Notes: generated by a model from the sequence alone, not told the origin. 64,000 nucleotides of DNA from Pseudomonas sp. PDM15 (GCF_014851565.1 NZ_JACVAA010000001.1:620001-684000); one strand, 5' to 3'; positions 16,371-28,009 are shown, counted from the first letter of the stretch. Numbers and translations are program-made.

Positions 16371-16720
16371 AAGACGCCGGAGTCGTTGCACACCAGTTCG
16401 TCGTTCTCGGAGATCGCGTAGCAGATCATTTCCTCGTCCTTGAACGGCAACCGCAGCGCATAGCCCGGCTTGCCGTTGACCAGCGTGCCCAGCTTGTCTT
16501 CGCTCGGGGTGATGTTCACCCTGTTGCCGTTATCCCACACCCACTCGCTGTGGAAGTACTGGTCGGTGGCCGCGCACGTGGTCACGGCGCATTCGCCCTG
16601 GCCCTTCAGCTCGCCCTGCTTGTAGTAATAACAGGTGCCACGACCCTCGCCGCAGCCGGCGTGGGCTGCGCCGCTCAGCATCAGGGTGGCGAGCACCAGT
16701 GTGCGTTTCAATCCCGCCAT
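16367..16720 (-). CDS. Small exported six-cysteine protein, function unknown
   Basis: This 117-residue protein begins with a Sec signal peptide (residues about 1-21, ending Ala-Ala-His-Ala). The mature domain of roughly 95 residues has six cysteines (positions about 23, 30, 44, 49, 100 and 111), consistent with three disulfides in the periplasm or outside the cell. ATG 16720 is chosen because AAGGAAG lies upstream of it and the signal peptide begins there. I do not recognise the family. The gene converges with the DUF488 gene on a shared CTAG stop. Confidence 0.75.
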   Translation of the reverse strand: MAGLKRTLVLATLMLSGAAHAGCGEGRGTCYYYKQGELKGQGECAVTTCAATDQYFHSEWVWDNGNRVNITPSEDKLGTLVNGKPGYALRLPFKDEEMICYAISENDELVCNDSGVF

Positions 16721-16840
16721 GATCGTCTTCCTTGTGTTGTTGCAGTGTTGGCCGGGGCGAGTAGAGCACAGCCACGGACTGCATGGGCTGCTCGCCGTCA
16801 TGTTTGAGAGGGCGTCTCCGTACGCGGTCCGTTCACGAGC

Positions 16841-16872
16841 AAAGAAAAAACCGCCTCTTGGGCGGCTTTTTC
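16841..16872 (-). terminator. Intrinsic terminator downstream of sstT (bidirectional)
   Basis: CCGCC (16851-16855) and GGCGG (16861-16865) form a short GC stem, flanked by an A run on one side and a T run on the other. It lies 17 bp past the sstT stop on the minus strand and could also work on the plus strand. Confidence 0.8.
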
Positions 16873-16888
16873 TGCGCAGCGGAGTGGC

Positions 16889-18100
16889 TCAGTCCTTGTC
16901 CCGCGCCATGCAGGCGGCGCCGGTGAACAGCACGTCGGTGGAGGAGTTCAGCGCGGTTTCGGCGCTGTCCTGCAGGATGCCGATGATGAAGCCGATGGCC
17001 ACCACCTGCATGGCGACTTCGTTGGGGATGCCGAACAGGCTGCAGGCCAGCGGGATCAGCAGCAGCGAGCCGCCGGCCACACCCGAGGCGCCGCAGGCGC
17101 AGATGGCCGAGACCACGCAGAGCAGGATGGCGGTGGGCAGGTCGACCTGGATGCCCAGAGTGTGCGCTGCGGCCAAGGTCAGTACGCTGATGGTGATGGC
17201 GGCGCCGGCCATGTTGATGGTGGCGCCCAGCGGGATCGATACCGAGTAGGTGTCTTCGTGCAGGCCCAGGCGCTCGGCCAGCTGCAGGTTGACCGGTACG
17301 TTGGCCGCCGAGCTGCGGGTGAAGAAGGCGGTGATGCCGCTTTCGCGCAGGCAGGTGAATACCAGTGGATAGGGGTTGCGGCGGATCTGGCTGAACACGA
17401 TCAGCGGATTGACCACCAGGGCGACGAACAGCATGCAGCCGATCAGTACGGCGAGCAGTTGGGCGTAGCCGATCAGGGCCTTGAGGCCGGCATCGGCGAA
17501 GGTGGTGGCGACCAGGCCGAACACGCCGAGCGGGGCGAAGCGGATTACTACCTTGACGATCAGCGACACGCCGTTGGCCAGGTCGGCGAACACCGCACGG
17601 GTGGTGTCGCTGCCGTGGCGTATGGCGATGCCGATACCGATGGCCCAGGCCAGGATGCCGATGAAGTTGCCCTTGAGCAGGGCGTTGACCGGGTTGTCGA
17701 CCATGCTCAGCACCAGGCTCTTGAGTACCTCGGCGATGCCGCCGGGCGGCGTGGTGCCGGTGGCGGCTTCATGCAACACCAGTGTCGAGGGCCACAGGCT
17801 GCTGGCGATCACCGCGACGATGGCGGCGGCCAGGGTGCCGACCAGGTATAGGACCAGGATCGGGCGAATGTGCGTCGGCTGGCCAGGCTTGTGGTTGGCG
17901 ATTGCTGAAGCCACCAGGATGAACACCAGTATCGGTGCCACAGCCTTCAGCGCGGAGATGAACAGGCTGCCGAGGAAGCCGACCTCATCGGTGGTCTGAG
18001 GGGCGAGGAGGGCGAGGGCGATACCGGCGGCCAGGCCGATGGCGATCTGCAGGACCAGGCTGGTGCGCGTGATCAGTTGCAGCAGGGGACGATGGATCAT
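16889..18100 (-). CDS. sstT: Serine/threonine:Na+ symporter SstT
   Basis: This 403-residue polytopic membrane protein belongs to the dicarboxylate/amino acid:cation symporter (DAACS) family. About eight helices and two re-entrant loops are visible. The signatures [13 protein letters not shown] near residues 263-275 and [13 protein letters not shown] near 294-306 are those of SstT. It imports serine and threonine with Na+ across the inner membrane. Length is normal. It is monocistronic, with its own terminator downstream and about 200 bp of leader separating it from the bra operon terminator. Confidence 0.95.
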   Translation of the reverse strand: MIHRPLLQLITRTSLVLQIAIGLAAGIALALLAPQTTDEVGFLGSLFISALKAVAPILVFILVASAIANHKPGQPTHIRPILVLYLVGTLAAAIVAVIASSLWPSTLVLHEAATGTTPPGGIAEVLKSLVLSMVDNPVNALLKGNFIGILAWAIGIGIAIRHGSDTTRAVFADLANGVSLIVKVVIRFAPLGVFGLVATTFADAGLKALIGYAQLLAVLIGCMLFVALVVNPLIVFSQIRRNPYPLVFTCLRESGITAFFTRSSAANVPVNLQLAERLGLHEDTYSVSIPLGATINMAGAAITISVLTLAAAHTLGIQVDLPTAILLCVVSAICACGASGVAGGSLLLIPLACSLFGIPNEVAMQVVAIGFIIGILQDSAETALNSSTDVLFTGAACMARDKD

Positions 18101-18260
18101 GTTACGTTCCTGTGGTTCGGCAGCTCCACCGGTGGGCGTGGCTGCGGTACGGCCGCATGGCCGTGGTCCGGAGGCCCGCCGGGTCGCGTCGGGCGCAGAA
18201 AAAAGGGGGCGATTTTATAGTGGCGTCGAGCGCTTGTGCGGCCTTCTGTCGGTACAAATG

Positions 18261-18284
18261 AAAACGGCCCACGAGGGGCCGTTT
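18261..18284 (-). terminator. Intrinsic terminator of the bra operon
   Basis: AAAACGGCCC and GGGGCCGTTT form a 9-10 bp stem around a 4-nt loop, followed on the minus strand by TTTTC. It lies 19 bp after the braG stop. Confidence 0.82.
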
Positions 18285-18302
18285 CCATTCGAGCCATCGA
18301 CA

Positions 18303-19004
18303 TCAGCCGCCGAGGTAGGCGTCTCGCACTTTCGGGTCGACCAGCAAGTCGGCACCGGTGCCTTGCATGACGATGCGTCCGTTTTCCAGCACGTAGGCGC
18401 GGTCGGCCAACTTGAGCGCCTGGTTGGCGTTCTGCTCGACCAGGAACACGGTCACACCATCCTTACGCAGCTGTTCGATGATGTCGAAGATCTGCTGGAT
18501 GATGATCGGCGCCAGGCCCAGGGAAGGCTCGTCGAGCAGCAGCAGCTTGGGCTTGCTCATCAGCGCGCGGCCGATGGCGAGCATCTGCTGTTCGCCGCCG
18601 GACATGGTGCCGGCGCGTTGCGCGAAGCGCTCTTTGAGGCGCGGGAATAGTTGCAGGACCTTGTCCAACTGCTCCTGATTGTCGCCCTTGCTGCCGAAGA
18701 ATCCGCCCATGGCCAGGTTCTCCTCGACCGTCAGGCGGGCGAACACACGGCGGCCTTCCGGCACGACGGCAATGCTCTTGCGCATGATGTCGCAGGATTC
18801 CTGACCGACCAGCTCCTCACCCATGTAGCGGATGCTGCCGCTGGCCGCGCGCGGCGAGCCGCACAGGGTCATCAGCAGGGTCGACTTGCCGGCACCGTTG
18901 GCGCCGATCAGGGTGACGATCTCGCCTTGCTCGACATCGATGCTGACGTTGTGCAGGGCTTGGATCTTGCCGTAGAAGGTGGAGACGTTGTTGAAATTCA
19001 GCAT
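18303..19004 (-). CDS. braG: High-affinity branched-chain amino acid ABC transporter ATPase BraG (LivF)
   Basis: This 233-residue ATPase has Walker A Gly-Ala-Asn-Gly-Ala-Gly-Lys-Ser-Thr (about 33-41), the signature Met-Ser-Gly-Gly-Glu-Gln-Gln (about 134-140) and Walker B Leu-Leu-Leu-Leu-Asp-Glu-Pro-Ser (about 154-161). It powers import of leucine, isoleucine and valine together with BraF, the permeases BraD/BraE and the binding protein BraC. It is the last gene of the operon, 2 bp after braF. Length is typical of LivF. Confidence 0.96.
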   Translation of the reverse strand: MLNFNNVSTFYGKIQALHNVSIDVEQGEIVTLIGANGAGKSTLLMTLCGSPRAASGSIRYMGEELVGQESCDIMRKSIAVVPEGRRVFARLTVEENLAMGGFFGSKGDNQEQLDKVLQLFPRLKERFAQRAGTMSGGEQQMLAIGRALMSKPKLLLLDEPSLGLAPIIIQQIFDIIEQLRKDGVTVFLVEQNANQALKLADRAYVLENGRIVMQGTGADLLVDPKVRDAYLGG

Positions 19005-19006
19005 GC

Positions 19007-19774
19007 TTACGCCTCCCCCAGATAGGCTTTGATCACGTCCGGGTTGTTGCGGATCTGCTCCGGTGTGCCGTCGGCCAGGGGAGTGCCCTGGTTGATCACA
19101 TATATGTGGTCTGAGATGCTCATGACCAGGTGCATGTCGTGCTCGATCAGCAGCACGGTCACATCATGGTCGTTGCGCAGCATGCCGATCAGCTGTTTGA
19201 GATCCTCAGTTTCCTTGGGGTTGAGGCCGGCGGCCGGCTCGTCGAGCATGAGGATGCGCGGACGCGTCATCATGCAGCGGGCGATCTCCAGGCGGCGCTG
19301 CTGGCCGTAGGCGAGGGTGCCGGCCGGGCGGTTGGCCACGTCGGTGAGATTCACTTCTTCCAGCCAGTGCGCCGCATACTCCATGGCCGCCTTCTCGCTG
19401 CGGCGGAAGTTCGGGGTCTTCAGCAGGCCGGCGAGGAAGTTGGTGTTGAGGTGGCGGTGCTGGGCGACCAGCAGGTTCTCCACCGCGGTCATTTCCTTGA
19501 ACAAGCGAACGTTCTGGAAAGTACGCACCACGCCCTTGTGGGCGATCTTGTGGCCCGGCAGGTGCTGGATCGGCTCGTCGTCGAGCAGGATCACGCCACC
19601 GGTGGGCTGGTAGAAGCCGGTCAGGCAGTTGAACACGGTGGTCTTGCCGGCGCCGTTCGGGCCGATCATCGAGACCACCTGCTTGGGTTGCACGGTCAGG
19701 GCGACATTGTTGACGGCCAGCAGGCCGCCGAAGCGCATGGTCAGCCCGCTGACTTCAAGAATCGGGCGGCTCAT
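19007..19774 (-). CDS. braF: Branched-chain amino acid ABC transporter ATPase BraF (LivG)
   Basis: This 255-residue ATPase has Walker A Gly-Pro-Asn-Gly-Ala-Gly-Lys-Thr-Thr (about 38-46) and Walker B [12 protein letters not shown] (about 173-184). The signature loop, [10 protein letters not shown], is the form typical of LivG/BraF. It forms the ATPase heterodimer with BraG. The ATG overlaps the end of braE by 4 bp. Confidence 0.96.
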   Translation of the reverse strand: MSRPILEVSGLTMRFGGLLAVNNVALTVQPKQVVSMIGPNGAGKTTVFNCLTGFYQPTGGVILLDDEPIQHLPGHKIAHKGVVRTFQNVRLFKEMTAVENLLVAQHRHLNTNFLAGLLKTPNFRRSEKAAMEYAAHWLEEVNLTDVANRPAGTLAYGQQRRLEIARCMMTRPRILMLDEPAAGLNPKETEDLKQLIGMLRNDHDVTVLLIEHDMHLVMSISDHIYVINQGTPLADGTPEQIRNNPDVIKAYLGEA

Positions 19775-21026
19775 GGTTTCAACTCCAGGTGCGGGCGTTG
19801 CATGGGCAGCAGGCCCTGCGGACGCCAGATCATCATCAGCACCATCAGGGCGCCGAAGAACAACATGCGGTACTCGCTGAACTCACGCATCAGCTCGGGC
19901 ATGAGGATCATCACCACGGCAGCGAGGATGATGCCCAGCTGCGAGCCCATGCCACCCAGCACAACGATGGCGAGGATGATCGCCGACTCGATGAAGGTGA
20001 AGGACTCCGGAGTCACCAGACCCTGGCGCGCGGCGAAGAAGCTGCCGGCGAAACCGGCGAAGCAGGCGCCCAGGGTGAAGGCGGAGAGCTTGATCACGGT
20101 CGGGTTCATGCCCAGCGCGCGGCAGGCGATCTCGTCCTCGCGCAGCGCTTCCCAGGCGCGGCCGATCGGCATGCGCAGCAGGCGGTTGATCACGAACAGG
20201 GTCAGCAGGACCAGCAGCAGGGCGATCAGGTAGAGGAAGATCACCTTGTTGATCGAGTTGTAGGCGACGCCGAAGAACTCGTGGAAGGTCTGCATGCCCT
20301 CGGCGGCGCGGCGCTCGAACGACAGGCCGAACAGGGTCGGTTTGTCGATGTTGCTGATGCCGTTGGGGCCGCCGGTCACTTCGGTCATGTTGCGCAGCAG
20401 GATGCGGATGATCTCGCCGAAACCGAGGGTGACGATGGCCAGATAGTCGCCGCGCAGGCGCAGCACCGGGAAGCCGAGGATGAAGCCGAAGAACGCCGCC
20501 ATCAGGCCGGCGATCGGCAGGCAGATCCAGAAGCCCAGGCCATAGTAGTGCGACAGCAGCGCGTAGCTGTAGGCGCCCACGGCGTAGAAGCCGACGTAAC
20601 CCAGGTCCAGCAGGCCGGCCAGGCCGACCACGATGTTCAGGCCGAGGCCGAGCATCACGTAGATCAGGATCAGGGTGGCGATGTCGACGGCGCCGCGGCT
20701 GCCGAAGAACGGCCAGGCCAGGGCGACCACGACCAGGCCGAGGATGATCCAGCGCTGGGTGGAGGGCAGGGTGAGGAAGTTGCTGGCCCCGGCCGGCAGC
20801 TTCGGCACGCTGGGCGCGCTGGCCCAGGCGGCGGAGAGACGGTCACGGAACAGCTGCCAGAAGAACATGAACACCGCCACGGCGGCGATGGTCCACAGCA
20901 CGGCCGGGCTGGCGCCGTGCACTTCCAGCTTGATGCCGACGGTGGTCAGTTTCAGGCCGAGTACCGGGTAGGCTACTGCCAGCACCAACAGGGCGCTGAA
21001 GAAGGCGGTTTTGAGGTTCTTGGTCA

Positions 21027-21030
<4 letters not shown>
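19771..21030 (-). CDS. braE: Branched-chain amino acid ABC transporter permease BraE (LivM)
   Basis: This 419-residue permease has an N-terminal extension with two or three extra helices (residues 1-115) before the common LivM core, as in P. aeruginosa BraE. The core carries [18 protein letters not shown] near 148-165 and the ATPase-contact loop [11 protein letters not shown] near 289-299. It pairs with BraD to form the channel. It overlaps braD by 4 bp and braF by 4 bp. Confidence 0.95.
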
Positions 21031-21950
<920 letters not shown>

Positions 21951-22013
21951 TACCTAACTCCTCGGCACGGTCCGTGAAGCGGCGCTTGTGACGCGACGGA
22001 TGGCCGGAAAACT

Positions 22014-22050
22014 CAATAAAACAAAGCCCACTGCTCGCGCAGTGGGCTTT
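22014..22050 (-). terminator. Internal terminator between braC and braD
   Basis: AAAGCCCACTGC (22023-22034) and GCAGTGGGCTTT (22039-22050) form a perfect 12-bp stem with a 4-nt loop, followed on the minus strand by a T-rich run. Its position 18 bp after the braC stop should make BraC mRNA more abundant than permease/ATPase mRNA. Confidence 0.88.
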
Positions 22051-22067
22051 GGGTTCAGGCGGGAAGC

Positions 22068-23189
22068 TTATTTGGCTTCGGTTTTGGTACCGTCCTGGTG
22101 CCACTCGTAAACAACGAAGCTGAAGTCCTTCAGGTCACCCTTGTCGTCGAAGCCCAGGGTGCCGGTCGGAGTCTCGAAGGTGTTGGCGCGCAGTGCGGCG
22201 GCAACCTTGGCAGTGTCGTCCTCGCCGGCTTTCTTGATGCCTTCGGCGATGACCTGCACGGCGGCGTAGGCCGGGAACACGAACGGGCCGCTCGGGTCCT
22301 GGTTCTTGGCCTTGAAGGCCTCGACCAGAGCCTGGTTCTTCGGATCCTGGTCGAAGGACTTCGGCAGGGTGACCAGCAGGCCTTCGGAAGCCGGGCCGGC
22401 GATGGCGGAGATCTCTTTGTTACCCACGCCTTCCGGACCCATGAACTTGACCTTCAGGCCTTTCTCGGAAGCCTGGCGCAGCAGCAGGCCCAGCTCCGGG
22501 TGGTAGCCGCCGTAGTAGACGAAGTCGACGTTGGCTTGCTTGAGCTTGGAGATCAGCGCGGAGAAGTCCTTGTCGCCGGCGTTGATGCCTTCGAACAGGG
22601 CAACCTTGGCGCCTTTGCCTTCCAGGGTCTGCTTGACCGCGGTGGCGATGCCTTCGCCGTACTGCTGCTTGTCGTGAACGACAGCAACGGCTTTCGGCTT
22701 GATGTGGTCGGCGATGAAGTTACCCGCGGTCGGGCCTTGCAGGCTGTCCAGACCGATGGTGCGGAAGACCAGTTGGTAGCCGCGAGCGGTGATGTCCGGG
22801 CTGGTGGAGGCCGCGGTAATCATCAGGATGCCTTCGTCTTCGTAGATGTCGGACGCCGGCTGAGTGGAGCTGGAGCACAGGTGACCAACGACGTATTTCA
22901 CTTCGTCGTTGACGATTTTGTTGGCTACGGCAACGGCTTGTTTCGGATCGCAGGCGTCGTCGTATTTCACGCCTTCGAGCATCGCGCCGTTCACCCCGCC
23001 GGCCTTGTTGATCTGCTCGATGGCCATCTCGGCACCGATGAACTGCATTTCGCCGTACTGGGCGACGGCACCGGTCACCGGACCGGCCAGAGCGATCTTG
23101 ATGGTGTCAGCAGCCATCGAATAGCTGGCAGCGCCGGCCAGGGCCATAGCGGCGAACAGCTTGGTAACTTGCTTGGTAGCCTGTTTCAT
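22068..23189 (-). CDS. braC: Branched-chain amino acid periplasmic binding protein BraC
   Basis: This 373-residue protein has a signal peptide (residues 1-26, cleavage after Ser-Met-Ala) and a type I periplasmic binding fold. The mature start Asp-Thr-Ile-Lys-Ile-Ala-Leu-Ala-Gly-Pro-Val-Thr-Gly, the early Cys-Asp-Pro-Lys-Gln-Ala segment with a disulfide partner near Leu-Cys-Ser-Ser-Ser-Thr, and the ligand-contact region Ala-Ala-Ser-Thr-Ser-Pro are as in BraC/LivJ. It captures Leu/Ile/Val (and often Ala/Thr) in the periplasm for BraDEFG. It is the first gene of the operon, and the 325-bp region upstream must hold its promoter. Confidence 0.96.
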   Translation of the reverse strand: MKQATKQVTKLFAAMALAGAASYSMAADTIKIALAGPVTGAVAQYGEMQFIGAEMAIEQINKAGGVNGAMLEGVKYDDACDPKQAVAVANKIVNDEVKYVVGHLCSSSTQPASDIYEDEGILMITAASTSPDITARGYQLVFRTIGLDSLQGPTAGNFIADHIKPKAVAVVHDKQQYGEGIATAVKQTLEGKGAKVALFEGINAGDKDFSALISKLKQANVDFVYYGGYHPELGLLLRQASEKGLKVKFMGPEGVGNKEISAIAGPASEGLLVTLPKSFDQDPKNQALVEAFKAKNQDPSGPFVFPAYAAVQVIAEGIKKAGEDDTAKVAAALRANTFETPTGTLGFDDKGDLKDFSFVVYEWHQDGTKTEAK

Positions 23190-23514
23190 AGTGCTCCACT
23201 CTTATGTGTTTATCGTTTTTGTAATCCATGCGGCCAAAAGCTGCAGGACCGGTAAAAGTACCCCGGTCACACCCCCCGGCAACTGTACCGGCACAGTGTA
23301 GAACTCTGTTTTGCGGCTTGAAAAGCGCACATGTGGAGGCGTGAAGGGCAGTGTCGCTTGGTTGAAATAAACGTACAGAATAACGGCGCGTCTTTCGGTG
23401 ACTGGAAGATCCTTCTGCCGGTGTGAGGTCGGGTTTCGAGCTTGCCTGGCGAGGGACGGTCGTTATCATGGCGCCCGTCTTCCCCAACCGTGTGTTTTCT
23501 ACACAGAGCAAGTC
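23190..23514. promoter_or_regulatory. Divergent intergenic region braC / DUF2288 gene
   Basis: This 325-bp stretch holds no convincing gene; short ORFs in it are not protein-like. It must contain the braC promoter on the minus strand, which I could not pin down. On the plus strand TTGCCT (23442-23447), a 16-bp spacer and TATCAT (23464-23469) form a reasonable sigma-70 promoter for the DUF2288 gene. A partly symmetrical GC-rich patch lies near 23248-23300, close to braC. Confidence 0.45.
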
Positions 23515-23832
23515 ATGACAGAACAACCTAGCACCCTCTATGCCAAGCTGCTTGGCGAAACGGCCAAGATTTCCTGGCAGGAACTGCAACCCTTCTTTGC
23601 CCGCGGCCAACTGCTGTGGGTCGGTGTTGCCATGGACCTGGTGGAAGTCGCGCAGGCCGTGGCCGAGGATGATCGAGCCAAGGTCGCGGTATGGTTGCAG
23701 GCCGGGCAGATTGCCAAGGTCGAGGAGACGCTGGCGCAGGATTTCCTCGCGCGCGATCCGGAGCTGTGGGCCGTGGTGGTGTCACCTTGGGTACTGATTC
23801 AGGAGCGCGGCGCTGGTGCGTCAGTGCACTGA
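23515..23832 (+). CDS. DUF2288 domain protein
   Basis: This 105-residue cytosolic protein matches the DUF2288 pattern: Leu-Leu-Gly-Glu-Thr-Ala-Lys-Ile-Ser-Trp-Gln-Glu-Leu-Gln-Pro-Phe-Phe-Ala-Arg-Gly near the N-terminus, and Trp-Ala-Val-Val-Val-Ser-Pro-Trp-Val-Leu-Ile-Gln-Glu near the C-terminus. Function unknown. ATG 23515 is chosen because it begins the conserved region, although an in-frame upstream codon exists at 23398. As I recall, small genes of this kind follow braC in P. aeruginosa too. Confidence 0.85.
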   Translation: MTEQPSTLYAKLLGETAKISWQELQPFFARGQLLWVGVAMDLVEVAQAVAEDDRAKVAVWLQAGQIAKVEETLAQDFLARDPELWAVVVSPWVLIQERGAGASVH

Positions 23833-23899
23833 TCGAGGGCCGTTGCGCTTGGCAAGGCCGGGTCTAGAATGAAGTCTTCGACCAGCAAGGAGAGGCATC

Positions 23900-24259
23900 A
23901 TGTTCGAACCGGGGCATCTACATAGAGCCAGTCTGCCTGGCCAGATCGACTTTGCAGTGGACCTCTTCTACGAGGTCCGCCGCGATCCGAAGGAAGGGCC
24001 GATGATGCACTTCCGCATGGAAGGGCATATCGCCGGTAAGGCGTTCAAGGACGAGTTCGAGCTGCATCGCGATACCGCCTTCAACTTCGCCAGCGTGGCC
24101 ACCCGCATCGCCGCCAAGCATGGTTTGCCGACCAATCACTCGCTGATCATGCGCGGCCATGACGAGTTCGACCGGATGTTCGAGGACATCCGCGACAAAC
24201 TGGGCGCCAAGCCCGGGGAGTCGGTGGACTTCGACCATCTGGAGCGAGACGGCCTCTGA
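23900..24259 (+). CDS. Small conserved protein (DUF5064-like)
   Basis: This 119-residue protein has a ribosome binding site AAGGAGAGG at 23888-23896 and a soluble alpha/beta pattern with no signal peptide. The sequence Met-Met-His-Phe-Arg-Met-Glu-Gly-His-Ile-Ala-Gly-Lys and a C-terminal acidic helix are distinctive. I believe it belongs to the Pseudomonas-type DUF5064 family; no function is known. It is followed 11 bp later by a strong terminator. Confidence 0.78.
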   Translation: MFEPGHLHRASLPGQIDFAVDLFYEVRRDPKEGPMMHFRMEGHIAGKAFKDEFELHRDTAFNFASVATRIAAKHGLPTNHSLIMRGHDEFDRMFEDIRDKLGAKPGESVDFDHLERDGL

Positions 24260-24270
24260 TCCGCCACCAA

Positions 24271-24308
24271 TAAAGAAGAAGCCCCGCCAATGCGGGGCTT
24301 CTTCTTTA
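24271..24308 (+). terminator. Strong intrinsic terminator after the DUF5064-like gene
   Basis: This is a perfect 17-bp inverted repeat (24271-24287 and 24292-24308) with loop CAAT. The GC core is GCCCCGC and the outer stem is A-rich on one side and T-rich on the other, so it can work in both directions. Confidence 0.9.
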
Positions 24309-24367
24309 TACGGATACTTTGCTCAGGCCATGTGTGGGTAGAGCATGCTCTGAATCCTACCGGGCAC

Positions 24368-24398
24368 AAAAAAGCCCCAGGCTTTCACCTGAGGCTTT
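24368..24398 (-). terminator. Terminator of tRNA-Asn
   Basis: AAAGCCCCAGG (24371-24381) and CCTGAGGCTTT (24388-24398) pair except at one position around a 6-nt loop, followed on the minus strand by a T run. It is just downstream of the tRNA-Asn 3' end. Confidence 0.82.
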
Positions 24399-24403
24399 GA
24401 ATT

Positions 24404-24479
24404 TGGCTCCGCGACCTGGACTCGAACCAGGGACCCAATGATTAACAGTCATTTGCTCTACCGACTGAGCTATCGCGGA
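24404..24479 (-). tRNA. tRNA-Asn (GTT)
   Basis: This 76-nt cloverleaf on the minus strand has acceptor arms TCCGCGA and TCGCGGA, D-arm TAGCTCAGTCGGTAGAGCA, anticodon GTT in CTGTTAA, T-loop GGTTCGAGTCC and an encoded CCA end. It has its own promoter (24492-24519) and terminator (24368-24398). Confidence 0.97.
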
Positions 24480-24491
24480 ACAGCGGTGCGT

Positions 24492-24519
24492 ATCCTACTG
24501 ATTAAAAAGGGGAAGTCAA
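24492..24519 (-). promoter_or_regulatory. Sigma-70 promoter of tRNA-Asn
   Basis: On the minus strand TTGACT (24514-24519), a 16-bp spacer and TAGGAT (24492-24497) stand about 13 bp before the tRNA 5' end. The -35 box lies inside the stem of the upstream aminotransferase terminator. Confidence 0.72.
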
Positions 24520-24539
24520 CACCCGCAGGGCGACTTCCC
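24504..24539 (-). terminator. Terminator of the aminotransferase gene
   Basis: On the minus strand GGGAAGTC and GACTTCCC form an 8-bp stem (24510-24517 with 24532-24539) around a 14-nt GC-rich loop, followed by a T run. It lies 8 bp after the aminotransferase stop. Confidence 0.78.
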
Positions 24540-24547
24540 GGTTTTCA

Positions 24548-25744
24548 TCAGAGTACCTGGACGATGGCCTTGGTGACGGCATCCAGGTTGCTGCGGTTCA
24601 GCGCGGCAACGCAGATGCGGCCAGTGCTGACGGCGTAGATGCCGAATTCGCTGCGCAGGCGCTCTACCTGTTCGGCGGTCAGGCCGGAGTAGGAGAACAT
24701 GCCGCGCTGGCGGGCGACGAAGGCGAAGTCGCGCTTGGCGCCCTGGGCGGCCAGTTGCTCGACCATGGCCAGGCGCATGTCGCGGATGCGCTGGCGCATC
24801 TCGCCAAGCTCCTGTTCCCACAAGGCGCGCAGCTCGGGGCTGTTGAGCACGCTGGCGACCACCGTGGCGCCGTGGGTCGGCGGGTTGGAGTAGTTGGTGC
24901 GGATCACGCGCTTGGCTTGCGACAGCACGCGGCCGGCTTCTTCCTTGCTGGCGGTGACGATGGACAGCGCACCGACCCGCTCGCCATACAGCGAGAAGGA
25001 CTTGGAGAAGGAGCTGGAAACGAAGAACGGCAGGCCGGACTCGGCGAACAGGCGCACGGCGAAGGCGTCCTGGTCGATGCCCTCGCCGAAGCCCTGGTAG
25101 GCGATGTCGAGGAATGGCACGTGCTCGCGTTCGCGCAGAACTTCCAGTACCGCTTTCCAGTCATCCAGAGAGAGGTCGACGCCAGTCGGGTTGTGACAGC
25201 AGGCGTGCAGCACCACGACGGAGCGTGCCGGCAGGGCCTTGAGGTCTTCCAGCAGGCCAGCGCGGTTCACGCCGTTGGTGGCGGCGTCGTAGTAGCGATA
25301 GTTCTGCACCGGGAAGCCGGCGGACTCGAACAGCGCGCGGTGGTTCTCCCAGCTCGGATCGCTGATGGCGACCACGGCGTTGGGCAGCAGGCGCTTGAGG
25401 AAGTCGGCGCCGGTCTTCAGGGCGCCGGTACCGCCAACGGCCTGGGTGGTGACCACGCGGCCTTCTGCCAGCAGGGAGGAGTCCGCGCCGAACAGCAGTT
25501 TCTGCACGGCGCTGTCGTAGGCGGCGATGCCTTCGATCGGCAGGTAGCCGCGTGGTGCGTGAGCCTCGATGCGAGCCTTCTCGGCTTCGGCGACGGCGCG
25601 CAGCAGCGGAATTCGACCTTCCTCGTTGTAGTACACGCCTACACCCAGGTTGACCTTGGTGCTGCGGGTATCGGCATTGAAGGCTTCATTCAGGCCCAGG
25701 ATCGGGTCGCGCGGCGCCATTTCGACGGCGGAGAACAGACTCAT
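24548..25744 (-). CDS. Aromatic/aspartate amino acid aminotransferase
   Basis: This 398-residue PLP aminotransferase belongs to class Ia (AspC/TyrB). The Schiff-base lysine is Lys248 in Ser-Ser-Ser-Phe-Ser-Lys-Ser-Phe-Ser-Leu-Tyr-Gly-Glu-Arg-Val-Gly. Cys-His-Asn-Pro-Thr-Gly-Val-Asp (183-190) and Asp213/Tyr216 are the usual cofactor contacts. A C-terminal arginine region binds the alpha-carboxylate. Start ATG 25744 matches the family N-terminus Met-Ser-Leu-Phe-Ser-Ala-Val-Glu; an upstream in-frame codon at 25795 would add 17 unlikely residues. It transfers amino groups between aromatic acids or aspartate and 2-oxoglutarate. It is divergent from uvrB, the same pairing I recall in other pseudomonads. 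Confidence 0.94.
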   Translation of the reverse strand: MSLFSAVEMAPRDPILGLNEAFNADTRSTKVNLGVGVYYNEEGRIPLLRAVAEAEKARIEAHAPRGYLPIEGIAAYDSAVQKLLFGADSSLLAEGRVVTTQAVGGTGALKTGADFLKRLLPNAVVAISDPSWENHRALFESAGFPVQNYRYYDAATNGVNRAGLLEDLKALPARSVVVLHACCHNPTGVDLSLDDWKAVLEVLREREHVPFLDIAYQGFGEGIDQDAFAVRLFAESGLPFFVSSSFSKSFSLYGERVGALSIVTASKEEAGRVLSQAKRVIRTNYSNPPTHGATVVASVLNSPELRALWEQELGEMRQRIRDMRLAMVEQLAAQGAKRDFAFVARQRGMFSYSGLTAEQVERLRSEFGIYAVSTGRICVAALNRSNLDAVTKAIVQVL

Positions 25745-25931
25745 GATTGCGGCGGTCTCGGAGAGGAGAAGGTGGGAACCGGCAACACCCTGCACGGAAA
25801 CGGGCTAGGGGTTGCATGAACGGGCCGCTATTATAGCGGCCCAGGTTGTGCGCGGCGACAGCGCCAGCGCGCATTCACAAGCTATGACGCCCGCGGTCGC
25901 GCCGCGTCACAGTGGCATCGTGAGGTCGACC

Positions 25932-27947
<2,016 letters not shown>

Positions 27948-27957
27948 CCACATCCCA

Positions 27958-28009
27958 GTGGGAGCGACCTTGGTCGCGATTAGGTGCCGCTGAAGAGCAT
28001 CGCAGCCAA
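27958..28009. repeat. REP-type repeat, degenerate REPIN left of the RAYT gene
   Basis: GTGGGAGCGACCTTGGTCGC and the following GAT (27958-27980) are identical to the left arm of the REPIN at 28552-28616. A diverged second arm starts with ATCGCAGCCAA at 27999-28009. Such REP sequences are the target of RAYT transposases, one of which lies 65 bp further on. Confidence 0.82.

Noticed and set aside
24404..24479. tRNA-Asn as an integration (att) site for a genomic island
   Set aside because: No integrase gene and no duplicated tRNA 3' end were found nearby.
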